DNA of 5,989 nucleotides, taken from contig JAFLKA010000133.1 in NCBI GenBank assembly GCA_022712735.1, positions 1-5,989 on the forward strand, read 5' to 3'. Position numbers and translations under genes: made by a program. A model generated the notes under the pieces. It was not told the DNA's origin, did not search any database, and saw only the letters and a program-made list of their open reading frames with translations. This document shows, piece by piece, positions 1 to 4,907 of this stretch (positions are counted from its first letter, which is position 1; each line of letters begins with the position of its first letter). This DNA is from Marinosulfonomonas sp. (lineage in GTDB: Bacteria > Pseudomonadota > Alphaproteobacteria > Rhodobacterales > Rhodobacteraceae).

Positions 1-546
1 AAGCACCTCGTTGATCATTTCGGGGTCCAGTGCCGAGGTTGGCTCGTCAAACAGCATGATCCGTGTTTCCATGCAAAGCGATCGGGCGATGGCGACGCGC
101 TGTTGCTGCCCTCCTGACAGTTGGTTGGGATACTTGTCAGCTTGTTCAGGGATATGCACCCTCTCCAGATACTTTCGTGCCTGCGCCTCTGCTTCAGCTT
201 TAGGCATTCCTCGCACCCGGATCGGTCCGATTGACAGGTTTTCCAGTATGGTCAAATGTGGAAACAGGTTGAACTGTTGAAATACCATGCCAACTTCTTG
301 GCGGAGCGTTTTTAGTTCTTTTGATCCTTCGTGCACTTCGATTCCGTCCACGATAATTTCACCGCCATCGTGAAATTCCAACCCGTTCAGACAACGGATA
401 AGAGTGGATTTTCCAGAACCGGAAGGGCCGCAGATAACCATCCGCTCGCCTTTGGAAACCGTTAGGTTCACCTTGGTAAGGGCCTGAAACGTCCCAAAAA
501 ATTTGTCGACATTGGTGGCCGAAATAATAATTTCGTCATTCTGCAT
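1..546 (-). CDS. Polar amino acid-type ABC transporter ATP-binding protein (partial, C-terminus outside window)
   Basis: This is the ATPase subunit of an ABC importer of the GlnQ/HisP class, which powers uptake of polar amino acids and similar small charged solutes from the cytoplasmic face of the inner membrane. Translating the minus strand from the ATG at 546 gives 182 residues that run off the window edge. Visible in order are Walker A GPSGSGKST (residues 40-48), the Q-loop glutamine in VFQQFNLFPH (about 90), the signature LSGGQ (143-147), Walker B IMLFDE (163-168) and the D-loop SALD (171-174). Family members are about 240-260 residues, so roughly 60-70 residues including the H-loop histidine are missing. 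The start is fixed by a stop codon four codons upstream and the usual N-terminal pattern; no clear Shine-Dalgarno precedes it. The gene runs in the same direction as the lysR gene, 104 bp downstream of it, and probably has its own promoter. Permease and binding-protein genes may lie further left. The solute is unknown. Confidence 0.95.
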   Translation of the reverse strand, partial: MQNDEIIISATNVDKFFGTFQALTKVNLTVSKGERMVICGPSGSGKSTLIRCLNGLEFHDGGEIIVDGIEVHEGSKELKTLRQEVGMVFQQFNLFPHLTILENLSIGPIRVRGMPKAEAEAQARKYLERVHIPEQADKYPNQLSGGQQQRVAIARSLCMETRIMLFDEPTSALDPEMINEVL

Positions 547-578
547 TTGGATAGTTCACTGTTACACGCGTATCCGCC

Positions 579-594
579 AGTATGTCCGCATACT
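579..594. repeat. Inverted repeat AGTATG-N4-CATACT, candidate second operator
   Basis: Two perfect 6-bp arms, AGTATG (579-584) and CATACT (589-594), flank the tetranucleotide TCCG. The element also spans 16 bp and shares its last base, T594, with the neighbouring palindrome, so the two dyads abut with centres 15 bp apart. It overlaps the candidate -10 element of the ABC promoter. In a minus-strand transcript it could form a small hairpin, but there is no U-tract after it, so a terminator is unlikely. Confidence 0.45.
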
Positions 595-608
595 TTGCCA
601 ATTGGCAA
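579..608 (-). promoter_or_regulatory. Candidate sigma-70-type promoter for the ABC transporter gene
   Basis: On the minus strand TTGCCA (plus positions 603-608) matches TTGACA in five of six positions. It is followed after 18 bases by CATACT (579-584), which matches TATAAT in four of six. Transcription would start near 572, leaving a leader of about 26 nt before the ATG at 546. Each hexamer lies inside one of the two adjacent palindromes, as expected for a promoter covered by operators. This is a by-eye match only. Confidence 0.35.
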
Positions 609-609
609 A
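594..609. repeat. Perfect 16-bp palindrome TTTGCCAATTGGCAAA, candidate operator
   Basis: The sequence equals its own reverse complement over all 16 bases and sits 48-63 bp upstream of the ABC gene start. It overlaps the candidate -35 element. A fully symmetric site with no spacer is typical of a dimeric repressor operator. On the plus strand it is followed directly by six T residues (610-615), so it could also fold as a TTTGCC/GGCAAA hairpin with an AATT loop and act as an intrinsic terminator for plus-strand transcripts, but no plus-strand gene ends here. I prefer the operator reading and cannot name the regulator. Confidence 0.5.
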
Positions 610-650
610 TTTTTTCTGAAAATCTACGTGGGTTTATCAAAACCACCCAG

Positions 651-1571
651 TTAGCCAACGTTGCTTGGCTTGGTAATTTGTTCTTTAACTTCTTGGTGTA
701 ACCAAGCACGAAAAGCCTGCACAGATTCCAGTTGCAACGCCTCATGACGACATACAAACCAATAGGAAAACTGCGATTTAACGACTTGCGGAAATGGGCA
801 AACCAAGGTGCCCTCGGCAATCGCATCACAGATCAATGGGGTCCGGCCCATGGCTATGCCCAACCCTTTAACCGCAGCCTGCACCACCATATTAGCCTGT
901 CCAAATTTTCGGATACGTGGCAGGTTTGGCAGCTTAATGTCTGCTTGCTGTGCCCAGTAATCCCAAGTCGGCGGCGTGCCAAAATTCTGCACGTTGTCTT
1001 TCAGAATGGTAAAGCGGTTCAGATCAGCAATCTCGTGCAATTCCGCTGCGATTTTGGGCGAACAAACCGGCGTTATCGTTTCCTGCATCAACAGTTCACT
1101 GTGCAATCCAGAAAAACCGCCAGCCCCATATTGGATCATCACATCGGTATCTTCGGCGCCTACATCGCGGGCGAAAATATCTGTGGATAACGACACTGGA
1201 AAATCCGGAAAATCCTGATCAAAGTTCATTAACCGCGGTAATAACCAGACAAAACCAAACCCGGGCGGAGAGGCGACGAGCACACCGCGGTTTGCCGTTT
1301 GATGCTTGTCACGCAATTCATCACAAACAGCTTCAACCCCGCCATACCCTTCTGCTACGGCGCTGGCCAGACGCAAGCCTTTCTCGGTCGCTACTGTTTT
1401 TCGCGCACCACGAAGAAGCAACTTATGCCCCGTCCACTCCTCCAGGGATTTGATGTGTTGGCTGACGGCACTTTGCGTTACATTCAGCTCTTCTGCCGCG
1501 CGACCAAATCCGCGCAATCGAACCACGGCTTCCAGCGTTCGGAGCGCTGTAAAGGGCAAAAGTTTCATCAT
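651..1571 (-). CDS. LysR-family transcriptional regulator (GcvA-like)
   Basis: This is a DNA-binding regulator that most likely controls the divergent catabolic operon in response to a pathway metabolite. The protein is 306 residues, normal for the family. The N-terminus has the LysR winged helix-turn-helix at about residues 7-65; the HTH core lies near 22-42, with RAAEELNVTQSAVSQHIK as the hallmark stretch. The rest (about 90-300) is the periplasmic-binding-protein-like effector domain. The opening LPFTALRTLEAV and the effector-domain layout resemble the GcvA/AmpR subgroup. The frame stays open to an ATG at 1691, but the family begins a few residues before LPF, so I chose the tandem ATG codons at 1571/1568; an ATG at 1595 would add eight residues. 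No strong Shine-Dalgarno is seen at any of these. The gene is divergent from the M29/NicX-like gene, the classic regulator/target arrangement, and upstream of the ABC gene on the same strand. The effector is unknown. Confidence 0.93.
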   Translation of the reverse strand: MMKLLPFTALRTLEAVVRLRGFGRAAEELNVTQSAVSQHIKSLEEWTGHKLLLRGARKTVATEKGLRLASAVAEGYGGVEAVCDELRDKHQTANRGVLVASPPGFGFVWLLPRLMNFDQDFPDFPVSLSTDIFARDVGAEDTDVMIQYGAGGFSGLHSELLMQETITPVCSPKIAAELHEIADLNRFTILKDNVQNFGTPPTWDYWAQQADIKLPNLPRIRKFGQANMVVQAAVKGLGIAMGRTPLICDAIAEGTLVCPFPQVVKSQFSYWFVCRHEALQLESVQAFRAWLHQEVKEQITKPSNVG

Positions 1572-1592
1572 ATTAGCTGTGGTAATGCCTAA

Positions 1593-1610
1593 CATTATGA
1601 GAATCAAATG
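1593..1610. promoter_or_regulatory. Candidate LysR operator, near-perfect dyad
   Basis: Left arm CATTATGA and right arm TCAAATG are inverted copies (CATTaTGA against CATTTGA) separated by GAA; one extra A in the left arm breaks exact symmetry. The CATT and AATG ends pair perfectly. The site is centred about 66 bp upstream of the M29/NicX-like start and 30 bp upstream of the lysR start, a usual place for a LysR recognition site. Confidence 0.35.
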
Positions 1611-1650
1611 GGTTCTGAATGAGCCCGCGCATAAACAACACGTAAGCCTT

Positions 1651-1658
1651 GGGGAGAG
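1651..1658 (+). promoter_or_regulatory. Ribosome binding site GGGGAGAG of the M29/NicX-like gene
   Basis: A purine-rich GGGGAGAG ends nine bases before the ATG at 1668 and supports that start. It is one of the stronger ribosome binding sites in the window. Confidence 0.7.
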
Positions 1659-1667
1659 ACTTGCATT

Positions 1668-2783
1668 ATGAACAATACTTCGCCAGACCAATTCTATTCA
1701 GGTGTGCGCAATCTGTTGTTCAACTGCGGCGAATGTAGGTCTGGCCAAACCCTTTTAATCATTCATGAAAACACAACCGAAACCTATTTTGAGCCCGAGC
1801 TTGCATTGGCTGTATCGGGTGCCGCCCAAGAATTGGGCCTAACAACAGAATTCTTTGAAGTGGGCGTCGTAAACGATGTCAGCACCCCTAACCCCGTCCT
1901 TAGCGCAAAAATCCAACAAGCTGATAAAACCCTCTATCTGGCGCGAATGGGCGATCAGATACGGTTTCACCCCAGTGGCGCTGCCGGCACCCAAATCGTT
2001 AGCTACGCCTTGGACCGCGATATGCTGGCATCCAGTTTCGGGAACGCCGATTATCGGGCATTTGTGGCCATAAAGAACCTGATCAATCAGGCCATGGCAT
2101 CAGCCAAGGACATCCATGTTACCTGTCCTGCTGGCACGGATTTCAAAGGCGGGGGCGTCGCATATGACAAAGACGGTGGTGATGTTACCATCAAGCGCTT
2201 CCCCCTATCTGTTTTCACTCCTGCCCCTGCGAAGGGTTTCAAAGGGCGCATCGCGCAAGTCGGGTTTCTGGTCGGCACTGGGTCACGATATTATCACCCC
2301 TATGCATGCGAATTAACAGATACGCTTTTTGTGGATTTCGAAGATAACCGGATTACCGGTTTTGACGGAAACCCCAAAGATGTCGCGGCCGCCAAGGCGC
2401 ATTATGAACGCGTCGGCAAAGAATTCGGGATCGACCCCTATTTCGTGCATTCCTGGCACGCGGGTATCCACCCCGGTTGCGATTACAAACTGCCCGCCGC
2501 AGAGTATTTTGAACGCTGGAGCAGCGGTGCTTTTGGTAATCCTCGCATGTTGCACTTTCACACCTGTGGCGCATACCCACCTGGAGAAATCTCGCTTAAC
2601 GTGGTTGATCCGACTGTCCGGCTGGATGGCATAGCGGTGTGGGAAAACGGTGTGCTGCATCCGGAACGAATTCCTGGTGGTGCAGATGTGTTAAACACCT
2701 ACCCATGTGCCGCGCGGGCCTTTGGTGATCCAGCATCAAGCATCGGACTTGGGAGCAACGGAGCGCTTTCTTTTCAAACCTGA
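1668..2783 (+). CDS. M29-peptidase/NicX-fold metalloprotein, possible ring-cleaving dioxygenase or hydrolase
   Basis: The 371-residue protein resembles the superfamily holding M29 aminopeptidases (aminopeptidase T) and NicX, the non-haem iron 2,5-dihydroxypyridine 5,6-dioxygenase of nicotinate breakdown (about 350 residues). Family-like features are an N-terminal alpha/beta half with a HVTCPAGTDF stretch (150-159), a central GSRYYHPYACELTDTLFV segment (205-222) ending at ITGFDG (229-234), a GIHPG turn (266-270), and ISLNVVDPTVRLDG (308-321). Candidate metal ligands are H261, H264, H268, H296 and H298. As I recall it, NicX uses a His near the GxxP turn and an HxD later; here the HxD position appears to read E-I-S while an HFHTC cluster lies just before it, so the metal site may differ. 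No signal peptide is evident, so it should be cytoplasmic. It is the first gene of the block controlled by the divergent LysR. Beside two oxygenases, a catabolic ring-opening or amide-hydrolysing role is more likely than general peptidase work, but the reaction is not proven by sequence. Confidence 0.65.
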   Translation: MNNTSPDQFYSGVRNLLFNCGECRSGQTLLIIHENTTETYFEPELALAVSGAAQELGLTTEFFEVGVVNDVSTPNPVLSAKIQQADKTLYLARMGDQIRFHPSGAAGTQIVSYALDRDMLASSFGNADYRAFVAIKNLINQAMASAKDIHVTCPAGTDFKGGGVAYDKDGGDVTIKRFPLSVFTPAPAKGFKGRIAQVGFLVGTGSRYYHPYACELTDTLFVDFEDNRITGFDGNPKDVAAAKAHYERVGKEFGIDPYFVHSWHAGIHPGCDYKLPAAEYFERWSSGAFGNPRMLHFHTCGAYPPGEISLNVVDPTVRLDGIAVWENGVLHPERIPGGADVLNTYPCAARAFGDPASSIGLGSNGALSFQT

Positions 2784-2948
2784 ACAGGGGCACAAAGGCT
2801 CAAGGGCTAGACACAGAATTCTTCATAATGGTAAGCTCTCTGATAATGGGCAATCCTCGATTTCGCTCATGGTGCGGAGCACTCCCGTCTCCGGTTGAAG
2901 TCGGATCACGCAACGAATCTCCTACTTTGATACATGCAAGGCATTCAT
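2784..2948 (+). other. 165-bp gap inside the plus-strand gene block
   Basis: This is the only long gap among the plus-strand genes. I see no convincing terminator: CGGAG (2875-2879) and CTCCG (2889-2893) could pair as a 5-bp stem with a 9-base loop, but no T-tract follows. GATAAT (2842-2847) and CATAAT (2824-2829) resemble -10 hexamers but lack a good -35. An open frame at 2828-3010 exists, but it has no family resemblance and overlaps the desaturase start in another frame. The gap may hold a second promoter, a processing site or the remains of a lost gene. Confidence 0.4.
2938..2941 (+). promoter_or_regulatory. Ribosome binding site AAGG that decides the desaturase start
   Basis: AAGG lies seven bases before the ATG at 2949. 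The alternative upstream ATG at 2934 has only pyrimidine-rich sequence in front of it. This favours initiation at 2949, five codons downstream of the longest possible frame. Confidence 0.5.
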
Positions 2949-3914
2949 ATGACAGGTGCAATTACCACCCCGCTCACCCAAGCATTGGACGAGGGAAAAT
3001 TAACCCGTGAAGAATTGAAATCTTTTATGCGGCGCTCCAACTGGCCCGCTATCTATCGTTTGGTTATCTGGATCGCTGTGCTGACCCTCACAACATATCT
3101 GGTGCTATCGGCTTGGGACAGCTGGCTGATTTGGCCGGCGATGTTCGTGCAAGGCGTGGTGCTGGTGCATCATTTCTCGCTACAACATGAGTGCGTGCAT
3201 TACACTGTGTTCCGCACAAGGTGGTTAAACGACGTTGTCGGCAATATTTGTGGTTTCATCATCATGCTGCCGAACCGGCATTTTCGTTATGAACATTGCG
3301 ACCATCACACCTATACGCAACTTGCGGGGGATGATCCCGAACTGGTCCCGATGCCGGAAAACCTGTTTCAGTATTTCCTATACCTTACCGCCATCCCCTA
3401 TTGGAAAACCAAGTTCACCGAGCTTTTGCGCCATATAGCCGGGCAGTTGTCGGTTGAGGAAAAACGTTTTGTTCCAAGTTCCGAACATAAGACTGTGATT
3501 TGGGAAGCACGGATCATGGCGGGCCTCTATCTGGCGATCCTGTCTGGTATGGCAATCAGCGGCTGGTGGGCGCTCATTTGGCTGTGGTTCATTCCGTTGA
3601 TTTTGGGCGAACCCGTTATGCGGTTCATCCGAATGACCGAACATGTAGGCCGACCGCAAGTCGTACGAATGAGCGAAAACACCCGCACCTCATACGTGTC
3701 GCTGCCTTGGCGGTTTTTGTGCTGGAATATGAATTACCACGCCGAGCATCACTATGTTGCGTCCATTCCTTTCCATGCCCTGCCCCGATTACACGAAAAG
3801 CTAAAAGACCATATCTATGTTGAAAAGAACGGCTACCTTGGCGCGCATAAGGACATTCTGAAACAGTTACGCAGCCATTCTGGCCCGGCCTATTCCACGG
3901 ACACACCAGAATGA
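2949..3914 (+). CDS. Membrane fatty acid desaturase-family di-iron oxygenase (MocD-like)
   Basis: This 321-residue protein is an integral-membrane, histidine-box di-iron enzyme of the fatty acid desaturase/hydroxylase superfamily (PF00487 type), which uses O2 and electrons from a ferredoxin to desaturate, hydroxylate or dealkylate a substrate. The boxes are HECVH (80-84), HFRYEHCDHH (111-120, containing HxxHH) and HAEHH (264-268), with an extra conserved-looking TEH at 230-232. Hydrophobic segments lie at about 34-54, 57-77, 96-107 and 190-220, giving the usual two membrane hairpins with the boxes on the cytoplasmic side. Length fits the family. Its stop overlaps the start of a Rieske ferredoxin gene, the same partner arrangement as MocD/MocE in rhizobial rhizopine catabolism, where the pair is assigned to removal of an O-methyl group. 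Acting on a small catabolic substrate is therefore more likely than lipid desaturation, though a lipid role is not excluded. The start at 2949 is chosen for its AAGG site; 2934 is the alternative. Confidence 0.88.
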   Translation: MTGAITTPLTQALDEGKLTREELKSFMRRSNWPAIYRLVIWIAVLTLTTYLVLSAWDSWLIWPAMFVQGVVLVHHFSLQHECVHYTVFRTRWLNDVVGNICGFIIMLPNRHFRYEHCDHHTYTQLAGDDPELVPMPENLFQYFLYLTAIPYWKTKFTELLRHIAGQLSVEEKRFVPSSEHKTVIWEARIMAGLYLAILSGMAISGWWALIWLWFIPLILGEPVMRFIRMTEHVGRPQVVRMSENTRTSYVSLPWRFLCWNMNYHAEHHYVASIPFHALPRLHEKLKDHIYVEKNGYLGAHKDILKQLRSHSGPAYSTDTPE

Positions 3915-4225
3915 GCGAGAAGACTTGGCAATCTGTCATCGCATTGACCGCACTTGAAAACCGCTGGGTAACGCGGGCGGTTTTGGGCACGCGCCTGATT
4001 GCCCTGTACGATACCCCCAGCGGCATCTACGCATCGCTTGCCCTGTGCAATCATGGTGGTGCCGATTTGTGCGACGGTTATTTCGATGAACACATTATTG
4101 AATGTCCATTGCATCAAGGCGCGTTTGACGTCCGCGACGGCAGGCCCATTTCTGCCCCTGCAACCCGCCCGATGAAAACCTTTGATACACGGCTGAATAA
4201 CGGCATGGTGCAGATACTCATTTAG
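3911..4225 (+). CDS. Rieske-type [2Fe-2S] ferredoxin (MocE-like)
   Basis: A 104-residue soluble electron carrier that most likely feeds electrons to the desaturase-type oxygenase encoded immediately upstream, and perhaps also to the VanA-type oxygenase downstream. The Rieske cluster motif is clear: C46-N-H48 and C65-P-L-H68, separated by 16 residues, the usual spacing for ferredoxins of ring-hydroxylating and MocE-type systems. The length is that of a stand-alone Rieske ferredoxin with no fused domain. Its ATG overlaps the desaturase stop in the sequence ATGA (3911-3914) and lacks a clear Shine-Dalgarno, so translation is probably coupled and the two proteins made in similar amounts. This makes a functional pair very likely. 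No reductase gene follows within the window. Residue composition and context argue against a nitrite reductase small subunit, which shares this fold. Confidence 0.92.
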   Translation: MSEKTWQSVIALTALENRWVTRAVLGTRLIALYDTPSGIYASLALCNHGGADLCDGYFDEHIIECPLHQGAFDVRDGRPISAPATRPMKTFDTRLNNGMVQILI

Positions 4226-4233
4226 GAAAGGGA
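4225..4233 (+). promoter_or_regulatory. Ribosome binding site GGAAAGGGA of the AhpD-like gene
   Basis: A purine run ending five bases before the ATG at 4239, starting on the last base of the ferredoxin stop codon. It supports both the start and tight operon organisation. Confidence 0.6.
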
Positions 4234-4238
4234 CCAAA

Positions 4239-4820
4239 ATGTCCGCATGGATCAAAATGCTTTCGGACGATGACGCCGACGAAAGCCTGAGCAAGGCACT
4301 GGATTTTGCCCGCACGCCGCATGGCACCGTTGATAATGTCATGCGCGTGCATTCCCTGCGCCCTGCGACGATGAACGGCCACGTCGTGCTTTACCGCGCA
4401 TGTCTGCACAACGACAGCAACAGCATTCCGACATGGTTTCAGGAGGTGATCAGCTCTTATGTCTCGACCTTGAACAACTGTGAATATTCCTATGCCAATC
4501 ATTGGTCCAACGCCCGCCACCTGATTGGCGATAATGCCCGCGCAGACAAGGTCGAGGCCGCATTAAAATCGCAACGCCCCGAAGATGCATTTGAAGGCGC
4601 TGAGTTGGCATTGTTGCAATACGCTGAAAAACTAACGCTTCATCCCGGTGACATGGCCAAGGCTGACGTTGATGCACTGAAACAGTCCGGCGTGCCGGAC
4701 GGCGAAATATTGGAAGCGAACCAGATTATCGGTTACTTCAATTACGCCAACCGTTTGCTGAACGGTCTGGGCGTGACCACGGATGGCGATGTTGTTGGCT
4801 ACTATGCCAAGGATGAATAA
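4239..4820 (+). CDS. AhpD/carboxymuconolactone decarboxylase-like protein with CxxS instead of CxxC
   Basis: The 193-residue protein belongs to the AhpD-like fold (CMD family), close to the group annotated as peroxidase-related enzymes. Supporting features are the helical EVISSYVSTLNNCEYSYANH segment (69-88), where AhpD-type proteins carry ExxxxxxxxNxCxYCxxxH, and the C-terminal IIGYFNYANRLLNGLGV stretch (163-179) typical of this group. C81 and H88 are kept, but the second cysteine of the redox pair is S84; the codons TGT GAA TAT TCC are unambiguous. A disulfide-cycling peroxidase would need both cysteines, so this protein may act through a single cysteine, have another catalytic role, or be a non-redox CMD-type enzyme. 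It starts 13 bp after the ferredoxin gene, inside the operon. Possible jobs are lactone or decarboxylation chemistry on a ring-cleavage product, or protection from peroxide leaking from uncoupled oxygenases. Its actual reaction is unknown. Confidence 0.8.
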   Translation: MSAWIKMLSDDDADESLSKALDFARTPHGTVDNVMRVHSLRPATMNGHVVLYRACLHNDSNSIPTWFQEVISSYVSTLNNCEYSYANHWSNARHLIGDNARADKVEAALKSQRPEDAFEGAELALLQYAEKLTLHPGDMAKADVDALKQSGVPDGEILEANQIIGYFNYANRLLNGLGVTTDGDVVGYYAKDE

Positions 4821-4894
4821 GTCTGACTAATGCCCGCCATAATGAATGGGAAATAGCGCCGGTTTCCAGACATCTCTATGGTCGAAAATAACAT

Positions 4895-4899
4895 AGGAG
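4895..4899 (+). promoter_or_regulatory. Ribosome binding site AGGAG that decides the Rieske oxygenase start
   Basis: A consensus AGGAG ends eight bases before the ATG at 4908. The upstream in-frame ATG at 4878 has no such site, and the site lies inside that longer reading, so 4908 is the better start. Confidence 0.75.
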
Positions 4900-4907
4900 T
4901 TCCCGAG

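Larger units (their letters stand above)
1572..1667. promoter_or_regulatory. Divergent control region between lysR and the catabolic operon
   Basis: These 96 bp must hold the promoters of both the LysR gene and the plus-strand operon. Two dyads are visible: CATTATGA-GAA-TCAAATG (1593-1610) and TTAG-N12-CTAA (1573-1576 and 1589-1592). LysR proteins bind T-N11-A sites with imperfect dyad symmetry, and T1596/A1608 in the first dyad fits that spacing. On the minus strand CATAAT (plus 1594-1599) is a five-of-six -10 match for lysR and lies inside the first dyad, which would suit autoregulation. I see no convincing -35 for it and no convincing plus-strand promoter hexamers. Confidence 0.55.

Noticed and set aside
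11..280. Plus-strand open frame of 89 codons
   Set aside because: It is antisense to the ABC ATPase, whose Walker A, signature and Walker B motifs establish the coding strand.
536..829. Minus-strand open frame of 97 codons between the lysR and ABC genes
   Set aside because: Most of it overlaps the lysR 3' end in another frame, it resembles no known family, and its tail would run through the double palindrome and promoter region.
1572..1691. N-terminal extension of the LysR protein to the ATG at 1691
   Set aside because: LysR proteins start a few residues before the HTH; the extra 40 residues look like translated intergenic DNA and would overlap the divergent gene.
2875..2893. CGGAG-N9-CTCCG hairpin as a terminator after the NicX-like gene
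   Set aside because: The stem is only five pairs, the loop is nine bases and no T-tract follows.
2828..3010. 60-codon plus-strand open frame in the gap before the desaturase
   Set aside because: There is no ribosome binding site, no recognisable family, and it overlaps the desaturase coding region in a different frame.
3890..4342. 150-codon minus-strand open frame across the ferredoxin gene
   Set aside because: It is antisense to the Rieske ferredoxin and the AhpD-like start, both supported by motifs and ribosome binding or coupling signals.
4849..4867. GGAAA-N9-TTTCC hairpin between the AhpD-like and Rieske oxygenase genes
   Set aside because: It is a short weak stem without a T-tract; chance occurrence is likely.
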